Below are positions 43,837 to 53,968 of a stretch of 64,000 nucleotides of DNA, piece by piece. The DNA comes from DATAES01 sp963802415. GTDB lineage: Bacteria; Actinomycetota; Acidimicrobiia; Acidimicrobiales; JACDCH01. Where the stretch lies: assembly GCA_963802415.1 (NCBI GenBank), contig CAWDIH010000001.1, positions 1,426,001 through 1,490,000 on the forward strand. Direction: 5' to 3'. Every line of letters begins with the position of its first letter. Within the stretch, counting starts at the first letter, position 1. The notes under the pieces are model-generated. The model did no database searches and was not told where the DNA came from. It saw only the letters and a list, made by a program, of their open reading frames with translations. The position numbers and the translations under genes are program-made.

Positions 43837-44851
43837 ATGGACTTCGAGCTGAGCGACGAGCAGTACGCGCTTCGCGATGCGGCCAGGGAGCTGCTCGACG
43901 ACCGCGCCGGGTCCGCGCAGGTGCGCGCTGTCATCGACGCCGGTCTGCCCTTCGACGTCGAGCTGTGGAAGGCGATGGTCGACCAGGGATGGACGGGTAT
44001 CGCCGTACCCGAAGCTGATGGCGGCGTCGGCCTCGGCTGGGTCGAGGTGGCCGTCCTGGCGGAAGCAGTCGGCGCGCATGTCGCTCCCGCACCGATCGTG
44101 CAATCGATGATCGTCCTCGACGCGTTGCGCGAGACCTCGTGGGTCGACGGACTGCTCGCGGGCGACGTCGTAGCGTGCGTGGGCGCGTCAGGACAGCGTG
44201 AGGTCGTCCCCTATGCACCGTCCGCCGCTGTCGCGGTGTGCCGGCGCGGCGGCGAGCTCGTCGCGGTCGATCTCCTCGACCAACGTCCACCTCGGGAGCC
44301 GGCCATGGACGTGACCCGGGAGGTCGGCTGGCTGGATCCCGAGTCCCTGAGCGGCGCGCAGTCACTCGGAGGCGACGCCGTGTTGCAGCGCTTCGTGGAT
44401 CGCGGAGCGACGGCGTACGCCGCGGAACTGCTGGGTGCCGCGCAACGCATGCTCGACGAGTCGGTCGCGTACGCGAAGGAACGGGTGCAGTTCGACCGGC
44501 CGATCGGCAGCTTCCAGGCAGTGAAGCACCGGCTTGCGCGACATGCTCGTAGACGTCGAAGGGATGCGGTCCGCCGTCTACTGGGCGGCATGGTGCATAG
44601 CCGCTGACCATCCTGACGCGTCCGTCGCGGCATCGACGGCGAAGGTGTGGTGCTCCGACGCTGCTCGCCGCGTCGTCGGCAGCGCCCTCCAAGTGCACGG
44701 CGGTATCGGCTTCACGTGGGAGCACGATGTGCACCTCTACTTGAAGCGAGTGCACCTCGACGCGCTCGCGTTCGGCGATGCGGCCACGCACCGGACGAGG
44801 CTGGCACAACTGCTGCGCGCCAAGCTCGAAGCCGGCGAGTCAGTCCTCTGA
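43837..44851 (+). CDS. Acyl-CoA dehydrogenase (one frameshift)
   Basis: ATG 43837: MDFELSDEQYALRDAARELL, MVDQGWTGIAVPEADGGVGL, AYAAELLGAAQRMLDESVAY and AKERVQFDRPIGSFQAVKH. One indel near 44532 shifts to DMLVDVEGMRSAVYWAAWCI, ALQVHGGIGFTWEHDVHLYL and LLRAKLEAGE. The final length is about 337 residues, the short type with a weakly conserved middle. It is the likely partner of the divergent dehydrogenase. The end overlaps the convergent AMP ligase gene by 12 bases. Confidence 0.85.
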
Positions 44852-46255
44852 AGCGGCGAGCGCTCGGAGCGCGGCTCGGTCGGGCTTGCCTGCCGCGAGC
44901 ACAGGCAGCTCCGAGACGGTCACGACGCGCTCGGGAGTCTTGAAGCGTGCGATCCCACGCGTCTCGAACCATGCTCGGCACTCGTCGAGCCCGAACAACG
45001 AGTGAGGCATGAGCTGCACGAACGCGACGACCCGTTCGCCGAGTCGGGCGTCCGGTGCGCCTACGGCGACGGCGTGGCGCACATCCGGGTGGGACTCCAG
45101 CACCGCTTCGACTTCCGCGGCTGCGATGTTCTCACCACCGCGGATGATCACGTCCTTGATCCGGCCGACGACGGTGAGCCAGCCGGCATCGTCGATGGTG
45201 CCGACGTCACCGGTTCTGAACCACCCGTCGTCCGTGAAGGCATCGATGTTGCGATCCGGGCTCGTGTAGCCACTGAACAGCTCAGGCCCGCGGACCCACA
45301 GCTCTCCGGTGGTGCGGTCGATCTGCAGCTCGACGTCGCCGGTCGGCCGGCCGTCCGTCGACGAGGCTCGCACCGGATCGTCGCCGGCTTGCGTCGTCGT
45401 GACGGTGGGAGCTTCCGTCGACCCGTACGTCCGCTTGACCGTGCAGCCGAGCTTGGCACTGGCTTCCTCGACGAACGCAGCCGTGACGCCTGCACCTCCG
45501 GACGACACCAGCCGCAACGACTCGACTGTCGCCCTCGAGAACGCCGGCGCGCCCATCAAGCCGATGAAGAACGTCGGCGGTCCGATCATGAACGTCACGT
45601 GTTCACGCTCGATGAGTCGTAGCGCTTCATCGGGGTCCCATTTGGGCATGAGCACGGACTTCATCGGCACGACTCCGGGGAGCAGCACACCGTTCAACAG
45701 GCCGGAGATGTGGGCAAGAGGCGCGGGCATGAGGATCGCGTCGTCGGTCGCGAGCCCGTGCACTCGCGCCATCAGGCGCGCCTTGTATGTCAAGGCGCGA
45801 TGCGTGTGGATGACACCCTTCGGGCGCCCGCTCGACCCGGATGTGAACAGGACGACAGCGGCATCGGCCGGGTCGGCGCGCGACACCTCAGGCGGGACTG
45901 GATCACCCTCCGGCAGCTCGTCACGCACGAACAGGCGCGGCGCCGTCTCTTCGACGATGACGTCGACGTCGGCCGGTCCCGCCTGGTGATGGACGGGGAC
46001 CGCGACCGCGCCCACGCGCCAGCAGGCGCGATACAGCACGACGGCCTCGACGCTGTTGGGACGTTGCCAGCACACGCCGTCGCCGGGCACGACGCCGGCC
46101 TCGATCAACCCTCCGGCGACGCGGGCGACCCGTCGTTCGAAGTCAATCGACGTCGCCGCCGACGACAAGGCCGCGTCCACGCTCGGAACGTCGAGCGGCC
46201 CGCCGCGCCGCGTGTACGCGTCGAGCCGCGGGTGGATGTAGGTCGGTGCGATCAA
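44840..46255 (-). CDS. AMP-forming acyl-CoA synthetase/ligase
   Basis: An ANL-family enzyme of 471 residues that activates a carboxylic acid with ATP and CoA. The P-loop is VVLFTSGSSGRPKGVIHTH; A5 is KRTYGSTEAPTVT; A7 is GWFRTGDVGTIDDAGWLTVV; then GRIKDVIIRGGENIAAAEVE and the C-terminal catalytic Lys in LAAGKPDRAALR. The start is TTG 46255, forced by a TTGA overlap with the ferritin-like gene stop, and gives IAPTYIHPRLD. The substrate may feed the acyl-CoA dehydrogenases next to it. Confidence 0.87.
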   Translation of the reverse strand: MIAPTYIHPRLDAYTRRGGPLDVPSVDAALSSAATSIDFERRVARVAGGLIEAGVVPGDGVCWQRPNSVEAVVLYRACWRVGAVAVPVHHQAGPADVDVIVEETAPRLFVRDELPEGDPVPPEVSRADPADAAVVLFTSGSSGRPKGVIHTHRALTYKARLMARVHGLATDDAILMPAPLAHISGLLNGVLLPGVVPMKSVLMPKWDPDEALRLIEREHVTFMIGPPTFFIGLMGAPAFSRATVESLRLVSSGGAGVTAAFVEEASAKLGCTVKRTYGSTEAPTVTTTQAGDDPVRASSTDGRPTGDVELQIDRTTGELWVRGPELFSGYTSPDRNIDAFTDDGWFRTGDVGTIDDAGWLTVVGRIKDVIIRGGENIAAAEVEAVLESHPDVRHAVAVGAPDARLGERVVAFVQLMPHSLFGLDECRAWFETRGIARFKTPERVVTVSELPVLAAGKPDRAALRALAASED

Positions 46256-46716
46256 GCAGCAGCGACGGACGCCGCGCGGCGATGCAGCTTGCGACACACG
46301 CCGTGGAGGAGGCGGAGCGTGTCGCGTTCTTCAGCGATGTAACGGCCTAGCAGCGCGCCGGTCGTGACGTCGATGTCGTGGTTGTTGAACATCCGATCAA
46401 AGATGTCGGGCGACGACGGATCGCGGTCGAAGCCGAACCGTACGAGCTTTTCGAGGTCACTCTTCGACGACTTGGCGAACTTCAGCCGCTTGGCACGATC
46501 CGGATCCGGCCGCGGGATCACTTCGTAGCCCAACTCGTCGAGTCGCTTCGTGAACGCTGCCGCGTGTTCCGTCTCGCGAGCGATGACCGTGCGCAACGCG
46601 CGCTGCACGTCGGGATCGGAGGTGACACCCGCCCACCCCGAGAGGTACTCCGCCGCCTCACCTTCGCCGTACGCGATCGCGTTCAACAGACCGAGGTAGC
46701 TGGGCTTCTTGCTCAT
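46252..46716 (-). CDS. Ferritin-like fold protein
   Basis: The protein has 154 residues, mostly helical. LGLLNAIAYGEGEAAEYLSG and TVIARETEHAAAFTKRLDEL each provide acidic and E-x-x-H metal ligands, the layout of a ferritin-like four-helix bundle; the second pair of ligands is less clear (NHDIDVTTGALLGRYIAEER). ATG 46716 follows GGAG at eight bases. The stop overlaps the ligase start. It may be a small di-iron protein. Its substrate and its link to the ligase are unknown. Confidence 0.7.
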   Translation of the reverse strand: MSKKPSYLGLLNAIAYGEGEAAEYLSGWAGVTSDPDVQRALRTVIARETEHAAAFTKRLDELGYEVIPRPDPDRAKRLKFAKSSKSDLEKLVRFGFDRDPSSPDIFDRMFNNHDIDVTTGALLGRYIAEERDTLRLLHGVCRKLHRRAASVAAA

Positions 46717-46736
46717 CCGATGTCTCCGTTCTCGTG

Positions 46737-47456
46737 TCAATGCAGGTTGCGTCGCAGGAAGTCGACGGTCAAGGGCCACGACGCAGCGGCCGCGGTCGGG
46801 TCGTGGAACTGCGGCGCCAAGTGGTTCTCGAAGGCATGTCCCGCTCGGTGCTGGACGTGGATCTCGACGTTCGGGCGCTCACCGAGACGGGCTCGGATGG
46901 CATCGACCTGCTCGTTGGGGATGTACGGGTCGTTGCCACCGAAGTGGAAGAGGATCGGGGACGTGAGCTCGTCGCAATCGTTGAGGCGGTCGGCGATGCC
47001 GGACCCGTAGTACGACACGCACGCGTCGGGCCCGCAGTGGCAGGCGACGAGGAATGCGAGCAGACCGCCGAGGCAGTAGCCCATCACACCGGTCTGATGA
47101 CCGCCCACCTCCGGCAAGGACCGCAGATGTCCGAGCGCGGCGCCGAGGTCGGCGATCTTGGTGTCGTCGTCGACCTCTGTCGCGAAGCGGGACACGTAGC
47201 CGAACGCTGCCTCCATCGCCGACTCGTCGTGCGGGAGCGCGATGCCGGGTTCGATGCGCCAGAACACGTCGGGACACAGCACGACGTAGCCGAGGTCCGC
47301 GAGGTCGGCCGCCTTGCCCTTCAGAAAGTCGCCGACACCGAAGATCTCCTGCAGGAGGACGAGACCAGGACCGTTGCCACTCTCCGGAACCGTCAGGTGC
47401 CCTCCGAACGTACCGCCATCAGGCGCGGCGATCGTCTCTTCGCGGCTGCTCGCCAT
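46737..47456 (-). CDS. Dienelactone hydrolase-family protein
   Basis: An alpha/beta hydrolase of 239 residues with a Cys nucleophile: HQTGVMGYCLGGLLAFLVA, the acid in HFGGNDPYIPNEQVDAI, and the His in VQHRAGHAFENH, matching the Cys-Asp-His triad of carboxymethylenebutenolidase. The N-terminal LVLLQEIFGVGDFLKGKAAD is also typical. It hydrolyses lactones or esters; the exact substrate is open. It is 20 bases upstream of the ferritin-like gene in the same direction. Confidence 0.87.
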   Translation of the reverse strand: MASSREETIAAPDGGTFGGHLTVPESGNGPGLVLLQEIFGVGDFLKGKAADLADLGYVVLCPDVFWRIEPGIALPHDESAMEAAFGYVSRFATEVDDDTKIADLGAALGHLRSLPEVGGHQTGVMGYCLGGLLAFLVACHCGPDACVSYYGSGIADRLNDCDELTSPILFHFGGNDPYIPNEQVDAIRARLGERPNVEIHVQHRAGHAFENHLAPQFHDPTAAAASWPLTVDFLRRNLH

Positions 47457-47473
47457 CGGTCAAGCCTCGCACG

Positions 47474-48707
47474 TCATCGGAAGTCGAACGCGACCTTGAT
47501 CGCACCCGTGGCCTCCTGCTGGATCAGCGTCATCCACGCATCGCGCCAGTCGTCGAGCGCGAATGTGTGCGTGAGCATGCCGGTCAGGTCGATCCGCCCG
47601 GAGGACGCGAGATCGAGGTAGTGCGCGATGCCGTGCTTGCGGACGCCGTCGACCTCCTCGATGCCGAATGCATTCGACCCTGCCCATCGGATCTCTTTGA
47701 AGTACAGCGGCGAGAACTCACCCCGTTCCCACGTGGACAGGCCGAGCTGCACCATCGTTCCGCCGCGCCTTGAGGACGCGCATCTCGACCTCGAACGTCG
47801 CCGGCGCGCCGATGGTGTCGTAGGCGACGTCGATGAAGCCCGGATAGCAGAGCGGGAGCCCGCCCCATGCCCTGCGCAACACGCCGCCCGACCAGTCGGC
47901 GAGTTGCTCGACCAGCTCTTCGCGTGGCTCGGGACGGAACACCGTGGCGCCCAGTCGCTCCGAGAGCTTCGCCTGCGCGTCCCACGCCGCGACGGTCGCC
48001 ACCTCGACGTTCGGATACAACGCCTGCAGGATCGCTGTCGCGCAGGTTCCGAGGGCGCCCGCGCCGTACACGACCGCTTTGCCGCCGGGCGGTGGCGGGT
48101 TGCGGGTGATGGCGTGTAGGCACACCGCGAACGGGTCACCGAGGACGGCGACCTCGTCGGCGATGCCGTCGGGCACCGGGATCATCATCTGCTGGTGGGC
48201 GGGCACGAGCTCCGCGAACCCACCGGTCGCGTCGGACGAGTTGCCGGTGTGGATGCCTCGTGCCAGCCGGCCGTCGAAGAAGTTCCAGCACAAGCTCCAG
48301 TCGCCCGCTTCGCACGACGGGCACAGCGGTGTGATGCCACGCGGCGCGCAGGACAGCCAGGGGTTGAGCACGACCCGTTGCCCCGGCTCGAATCCGTCGA
48401 CATCCGGTCCGAGCGCCTCGATCGTCGCGATCACCTCGTGGCCCAGCACCTGCGGGAAGGAGATGAACGCGGTCATCGGACTGTCCTCGCCGTGCTCGTA
48501 GTCCATGAGCACCTGCTTCGTGTCCGAGCCGCAGATGCCGGTCAAGCGCGGACGGATCACGGCCCAATCGGGACCGATCGGCTTCGGATCCGGGATGTCC
48601 TTCAGGGACATCGGCGTCGACGCGAGCTGACGCACCAGACGCGGCGCGTCCTCGGGCGGTGGCGGCGGCATCGGGTCAGGGAACTCGCCGAATACGAGCG
48701 CTTTCAC
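47474..48707 (-). CDS. Zinc-dependent alcohol dehydrogenase (frameshifted)
   Basis: About 410 residues. Catalytic zinc ligands are in TGICGSDTKQ and LGHEVIATIEAL. Structural zinc cysteines are in TPLCPSCEAGDWSLCWNFF. The Rossmann motif is AVVYGAGALGTCATAIL. One indel near 47768 shifts the frame; GGTMVQLGLSTWERGEFSPL and HTFALDDWRDAWMTLIQQEA then complete the protein to 47474. The GTG start overlaps the stop of the lipoate-ligase-like gene (GTGA). The long Pro-rich N-terminal extension (PDPMPPPPPEDAP) is unusual. Alcohol substrate unknown. Confidence 0.85.
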
Positions 48708-49825
48708 GTCGCCACCTTCCTCGCTGCGCCGATTGCCTTGCCGACAGCGGCCAAGAGGTCGTCTGTCGTGACGCCCATGGTCGCCTCGGCTTGATGGACG
48801 TCGTCTCCTTCGAACACGGATGCGATGCGACGGCGTAGCTCTTCGTGCTCGTCCGCTGACGCGCCGACGAGCGCATCTGCGACGCGGTCGATCGCGTCAG
48901 GAGGGCTGACGTGCATGTCGCCCGCCATCAGCGCGTCGACGATCACACCGTTGGCGTCGATCGCGACACCGGCGCGGCACAGCTTGCGGCCCTTGTGGTT
49001 GCCGAAGCCGACGACGGTGCCGGCAGGCGCATCCGCGGTGAACCGCTCCGACGAGATTCGCCGGACCATGTCGTCGCCGCCGATGCGTTCGCCGATCTTG
49101 GACAGCCCGTGCCGCTCACCGTCCGTCAACTCGCTCGGCGCCAACTCGATGCCTGCGCGCTCGAGCGACGCGTGCAGCGCGTCGCGGAACTCCTTATAAC
49201 GAACGGGCCGGTCGGCGACCTGCTCCGCGGTGCAGACGTACTCGCGCATGTCCTTCACCGTTTTGTCCTTGAACTTGTCGTCGGGCACGCGCACGACTTG
49301 CAGGTAGAGATCGAGATTCGGAGGAGCGATGTTGAGGAAACCACCGACCGAGTTGCACACGATGACGTCCTGCGCGGTCAGCGCACCGAGCTTGCGGCCG
49401 TGCCAGCGAAGGTCGCTCGAACCCTCGAACACGACCTCACCGAGTCCGAGCTTGGCCAGCGCATCGAGTAGCACCGGTTGGAACCGGGCAAGCGCGGCAT
49501 CCAGATCTCCGTAGCGCTCCTTCGGCAGCAGGAACCCCCACATCACGGCGCATCCTGCGTCGTAGAACGCCGTACCTCCGCCGTACAGCGGGCGGCGGAT
49601 CACCGCGACACCGACGCGCTCGCAAGCGTCGAGGTCGAGTGTCGAGTCGACGTCGTCGAACCAGCCGACGTTCAGATGGGTCTGCCCCCAGATCGACGTA
49701 GTGGCAATCGGGTCGGCCCCGCCAGCGACGTTGCGACTGAGCACTGGCATCATCGCTGCGTTCTCGAACGGGGTGACTGCGCCGCAGTCGATGCTGCGCC
49801 AGCGCTCCACCATCGATGCCCCCAT
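48704..49825 (-). CDS. Lipoate-protein-ligase-like protein (LplA/BPL fold)
   Basis: The protein has 373 residues. The nucleotide/lipoyl-binding motif is VAVIRRPLYGGGTAFYDAG, the LplA form of RR-x-GGG, with a nearby DLRWHGRKLGALTAQ corresponding to the Lys region and FLNIAPPNLDLYLQVVRVPD. The C-terminal third (CRAGVAIDANGVIVDALMAG and beyond) resembles the LplA accessory domain. It is coupled by GTGA to an alcohol dehydrogenase. It could attach or release lipoate or octanoate, or act on another acyl group. No lipoyl acceptor gene is nearby. A palindrome lies directly upstream. Confidence 0.75.
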   Translation of the reverse strand: MGASMVERWRSIDCGAVTPFENAAMMPVLSRNVAGGADPIATTSIWGQTHLNVGWFDDVDSTLDLDACERVGVAVIRRPLYGGGTAFYDAGCAVMWGFLLPKERYGDLDAALARFQPVLLDALAKLGLGEVVFEGSSDLRWHGRKLGALTAQDVIVCNSVGGFLNIAPPNLDLYLQVVRVPDDKFKDKTVKDMREYVCTAEQVADRPVRYKEFRDALHASLERAGIELAPSELTDGERHGLSKIGERIGGDDMVRRISSERFTADAPAGTVVGFGNHKGRKLCRAGVAIDANGVIVDALMAGDMHVSPPDAIDRVADALVGASADEHEELRRRIASVFEGDDVHQAEATMGVTTDDLLAAVGKAIGAARKVAT

Positions 49826-49840
49826 GGGCCGCCAACCTAT

Positions 49841-49856
49841 CTGACGTGCGCGTCAG
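49841..49856. promoter_or_regulatory. CTGAC-N6-GTCAG palindrome between divergent genes
   Basis: CTGACGTGCGCGTCAG, arms CTGACG and CGTCAG. It is 16 bases upstream of the lplA-like start (49825) and 42 bases upstream of the membrane gene start (49898). It is one of four such sites in the catabolic half. Confidence 0.6.
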
Positions 49857-49897
49857 GGTTCCCTGGCCGGCGGACGGGTTGGCACCAAGCTGTCGGC

Positions 49898-51183
49898 ATG
49901 TCGATCCGTCGTCGCGGCCGCGGCGCAGCGGTGGTCGCGGCAGCGGTGATTGCGATGGCAGGCGCGCAGTTGGTTCGCCAATCCGGGGCCCGCACTTGGA
50001 ACACCGTGTGGGCCGAGGACGGCACGATCTACGCGAGCGAGGCCTACGCGCATCCTGCGCTGTCGACGTTGTTGCGCGGCTACGCCGGCTACGTGCAGTT
50101 CGTACCACGGCTGATCGCGCTCGGCGTGCGGCCGCTCGCAGTGGCGTGGGTCGCCCCGTACTTCGCTGTCGTGACGGCATTCGTCACCGCGCTGCTCGCG
50201 CTGTTCGTGTACCGCTCGACGAAGGGTTGGGTGGAGTCGCCCTGGCTTCGTGCATCCGTCATGTTCATGACCGCAATTGCTCCGGTCATCTACTTCGAGG
50301 TCAATGCCAACATCGCGAACCTCGGATGGCCGTTGCTGTTCGCGTCGTACTGGCGTTCGCCTCGCGGCGCGACGGTCCGTGGGACACAGTGCTTCGGAGT
50401 GTGATCGTCACCGTGACGGCGCTGAGCACGCCTCTTCTGGCGCTGCTCGTGCCCGCGGCGATCGCGCTCACCGCGGTTCGCCGGCGCCGCGCAGATGTCA
50501 TCGTGTTGGTGGCGAGCATCGCCGCCTTGGGTGCGCAGTGGCTGGCGACTCTGGCCACTGGTCCCGGCTTGAACGGACCGTCGTCGCGACGCGACATCCC
50601 GGTCGCGTACGCGGTGCGAGTTGTGGGATCCATCGTGTTCGGCGAACGCTGGCTCGAACGATTGTGGCTGACGCTGGGCGTGTGGCTGGCCGGTACAGCC
50701 GTCGTTGTTCTGGTCGTCGTCATCGTCGCCGCCAGGCCCGCACGGATCGACGTCGATCGACGCTGGTTCGCCGTCATCTCTGCGGTGCTCTCGGTGGTCC
50801 TGTTCACCGTGCCCGTTTGGATACGCGGCACAGAGGTCATACGACTCACGGCCGCTGAATTCACGGGCGTGGGCTCGCGCTACGTCTATCTGCCGTTGCT
50901 CATTCTCTTCAGTGGCGTGGTCGTGTTGATCGATGGAACGAGCCGCCGACCGTTGGTCGCGATGGTCGCTGTCCAATCCGCAGCGCTGATGATCGTGTGC
51001 CTCGGGCTGTCGAGCCTGCGATCGTCCGGCCCGACGTGGAGCTCCGCGCTCGCGGTCGCCCGCGCTCGGTGCCGCGCGCCGAACGCGCCTTCGTCGGTGC
51101 AGATCCCGATCACACCCGAGGGTCAAGGCTGGGTCGTCGACGTCCCATGCGGACGCTTGGGGGATGTGTCATCCCCTCCGTGA
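49898..51183 (+). CDS. Polytopic membrane protein, glycosyltransferase-C-like (frameshifted)
   Basis: About 428 residues with ten or so hydrophobic segments. After the first helix (AAVVAAAVIAMAGAQLV) an extracytoplasmic loop has WNTVWAEDGTIYASEAY, which resembles the acidic D/E-D motif of GT-C glycosyltransferases. One indel near 50355 joins IANLGWPLLFA to FASRRDGPWDTVLR. The C-terminal tail is outside (VVDVPCGRLG). No clear family; function unknown. It is divergent from the lplA-like gene. Confidence 0.65.
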
Positions 51184-51232
51184 CACGACGCCCAAACGTC
51201 GGCTCGTGGGGTGCGGTCCTGGCGTCGAACCG

Positions 51233-51798
51233 TCAGTTGGCGGACACGTCGGGTGGGTAGTTGGCGAACTGGCGGAGCGGATCGCGCTGCCGGCGCAGGA
51301 CGTCGCGCCACAACTGGTCGGGGCGATTGGTGAACGTGTCGGTGGCGACGGCATCGACGACGAACCACGCGCCCTCTGCGATCTCGCCGGCGAGTTGCCC
51401 GTCGCCCCAGCCCGCGTACCCGGCGAAGACACGCACCTCCGCTAGGCCGGCGCCGATGAGATCGGCGTCGGCGGTCAGGTCGAGGACGCCCACGGTCCCT
51501 TCGACCTCGGTCCACGCGTCGTCCGGTAGCTCGTAGGCCGGCTCGCCGCGGCGAGCGCGATCACGGACGTGCGTGACACCGGTCCGCCGACGAACACGAC
51601 CGAGGGCGTTGCGACCAGCCGAGACCAGTCCGGCAGCGGTTCGGTGACTTCGAGTGGCGATGGGCGATTGAGGACGAGGCCGAGGGCACCCTCCTCGTTG
51701 TCCTCGAGCACGAAGATCACCGTGCGTTCGAAGTTCGGATCCCCGAGCAGCGGCGTGGCGACCAGGAGCCGTCCTCGGGTCGATTCGAGCTCTGCCAC
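51233..51798 (-). CDS. YqgE/AlgH (UPF0301) family protein (frameshifted)
   Basis: The protein has about 188 residues. GTG 51798 begins AELESTRGRLLVATPLLGD, then FERTVIFVLEDNEEGALGLV and PSVVFVGGPVS. An indel near 51555 precedes VGVLDLTADADLIGAGLAEV, RVFAGYAGWGDGQLAGEI and EGAWFVVDAVATDTF. This is the normal UPF0301 order. Role not established; the homologue AlgH has been linked to regulation. It is divergent from the HelD-like ATPase gene. Confidence 0.87.
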
Positions 51799-51939
51799 GA
51801 CACCTTTGTACCCGCGCGGCTGGCCTTGACCGCAGGCGTACCGTTGATATCGCACGCACCGCGGACCCCTCTGGTTTCGGGCCCGCGGCGCGTTCGCGCG
51901 CGTCCATCCAGCTGACGAGTGCCCACGAAAGGAGGAGTG

Positions 51940-53940
51940 ATGTCTCATCCGGACTTGGCCGAGGAGCAAGCGCACCTCGACCACGCCTACAGATGTCTCG
52001 CCGGTATGCGCCGGCGGACGGAGTCGACTGTCGCCATCGACGACATGGCCGCCCAAGCCGTCGATGGCGAGATCGCCCGTTGGCATCTCGAACAACGGCT
52101 CCGGTCGCTCGATGTCGACGTGCCGGGCCTCGCGTTCGGTCGCATCGACGAGGAGGACACGGCTCGCACGCCCGGCCCCACCTGGTACGTGGGGCGCCGC
52201 CACGTCGAGGACGAACGCGGCGAGCCCGTCGTCGTCGATTGGCGGGCGGGAGTCTCGACCCCGTTCTACCGAGCCACCGCGTCCGATCCCTTTGGGCTTC
52301 ATCGCCGGCGCCGCTTCCTCATGTCAGGACGGCAGCTCGACGACTTGTTCGACGAGGTGTTCGACGACCCGGACTCGATCCATGCCGCGCGCCACGGTGG
52401 CATCCCGGATCCGCTCCTCGCGGAGCTCGAGCGTGAGCGCACTGGCGAGATGCGCGACATCGTCGCGACGATCCAGGCGGAGCAGGACGTCGTCATCCGT
52501 GCACCGTTGGACGCGTGCCTGGTCGTGCAAGGTGGTCCGGGGACGGGCAAGACGGCAGTCGGTCTGCACCGCGCCGCGTTCTTGCTCTACGAGCACCGGC
52601 AGTTGCTCGACGAAGAGGGCGTGCTGGTCATCGGGCCGAACCCCGTCTTCCTTCGGTACATCGCGCAGGTGCTGCCTTCGCTCGGCGAGACGGCAGTGCG
52701 GCAGACAACCGTCGAACGGTTGCTCGGTGGCCGTGTGCGTGCCTTCGACAAGGCTTCCCTTGCCGCGCTCAAGGGCGACGCGCGCATGGCTGACGTGCTT
52801 GCTCGTGCCGCCGAGGGTCAGATCAAGCGGCCGCGCCACGACGTGGAGGTCGCGACCGGTTGGGGGACCGTGCGCCTGCGTGTCGCCGACGTCGACAGGG
52901 CGATCGAGGAGATCCGCAGCCGTGGAGTTCCGCACAACGTCGGCCGCAACGCGTTGCGGACACAACTCGTGCGCATCGCCGAGCAGACCGTCGCCGATCG
53001 GCGGGGCGACGATGCCGCGCCCCTCGGGTTCGCGGAGGAGCTTCGCACCGACAAGGCGTTCCAGCGGGCGCTCGGCACCTGGTGGCCGGCAGTGAGCGGG
53101 CCGACGCTGGTTCGCAGAGTGCTGTCGTCACCCTCCGCACTTCGAGCCGCGGCCGCCGGGGTCCTCACTGAGGACGAGCAGCGGTCGATCTTGCGCAAAG
53201 CGACGAAGCGCGCGGACGACGAGCCGTGGACGGCGGCCGATCTCGTCCTCGTGGACGAGGCGCAGGCGCTCACCGACGGCGCCCGCCACACGTACGGCCA
53301 CATCGTCGTCGACGAGGCTCAAGACCTCACCGCGATGGAGCTGCGGGCACTGGCTCGGCGCTGTCCTCGCCGGTCGATGACCGTGCTCGGCGATCTCGCC
53401 CAGGCGACCCGAGCAGGCGGCCAGCGTTCGTGGGACGCGGCGCTCGGTCACCTCGGCTCGCCCGAGGGGGCGGAGATCACCGAACTGGATCTCGGGTACC
53501 GCGTGCCCGCGCCCGTCATCGAGTACGCCAACCAGTTGTTGCCCGAGGCGGCGCCCGATGTGCGCCCGTCGCGGTCGGTGCGGCTCGCCGGCGAAGCGCC
53601 GAGTGTCGTGCACGTCGAGGGGCACGAGCTCGCGGCGTCCGTCCAGCGGGTCGTCGAAGCGCAGGCGGCGTCCTGGACGACCGTCGGGGTGGTCGTACCC
53701 GAGAGTGCCGGGCCCGTGCTCGAGCGCGTACCGGACGGTGTGCTCGTGGTTTCGCCCGCGGAGGCGAAAGGGTTGGAGTTCGACGCGGTGGTCGTGGTCG
53801 AACCTGCGCTCGTGGCGCAGGCCGGTGACGACCACCACGCGGGGCTCCGACTCTTGTACGTCGCTCTCACACGAGCGGTCCAGACGTTGACCGTTGTGCA
53901 CGCATTGCCCCTGCCGCCAGCACTTGTGGGTGTCAGCTGA
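51940..53940 (+). CDS. helR: HelD/HelR-type RNA polymerase-associated UvrD-like ATPase
   Basis: The protein has 666 residues. A coiled N-terminal arm (HPDLAEEQAHLDHAYRCLAG) precedes Walker A VVQGGPGTGKTAVGLHRAA at about residue 198, then HIVVDEAQDLTAMELRALA and the late superfamily I motifs AEAKGLEFDAVVVVEP and LLYVALTRAVQTLTVVH. HelD-like proteins pull RNA polymerase off DNA; actinobacterial HelR also displaces rifamycin. AAAGGAGG five bases before ATG 51940 fixes the start. No rifamycin-associated inverted repeat was seen upstream. The assignment to HelR rather than another HelD class is an inference. Confidence 0.82.
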   Translation: MSHPDLAEEQAHLDHAYRCLAGMRRRTESTVAIDDMAAQAVDGEIARWHLEQRLRSLDVDVPGLAFGRIDEEDTARTPGPTWYVGRRHVEDERGEPVVVDWRAGVSTPFYRATASDPFGLHRRRRFLMSGRQLDDLFDEVFDDPDSIHAARHGGIPDPLLAELERERTGEMRDIVATIQAEQDVVIRAPLDACLVVQGGPGTGKTAVGLHRAAFLLYEHRQLLDEEGVLVIGPNPVFLRYIAQVLPSLGETAVRQTTVERLLGGRVRAFDKASLAALKGDARMADVLARAAEGQIKRPRHDVEVATGWGTVRLRVADVDRAIEEIRSRGVPHNVGRNALRTQLVRIAEQTVADRRGDDAAPLGFAEELRTDKAFQRALGTWWPAVSGPTLVRRVLSSPSALRAAAAGVLTEDEQRSILRKATKRADDEPWTAADLVLVDEAQALTDGARHTYGHIVVDEAQDLTAMELRALARRCPRRSMTVLGDLAQATRAGGQRSWDAALGHLGSPEGAEITELDLGYRVPAPVIEYANQLLPEAAPDVRPSRSVRLAGEAPSVVHVEGHELAASVQRVVEAQAASWTTVGVVVPESAGPVLERVPDGVLVVSPAEAKGLEFDAVVVVEPALVAQAGDDHHAGLRLLYVALTRAVQTLTVVHALPLPPALVGVS

Positions 53941-53968
53941 GCGACGCGGAGCCGGTACGGTTCGCCGC

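Noticed and set aside
51799..51939. Rifamycin-associated element upstream of the HelR-like gene
   Set aside because: No long inverted repeat of that kind is visible in the 141-base divergent gap.
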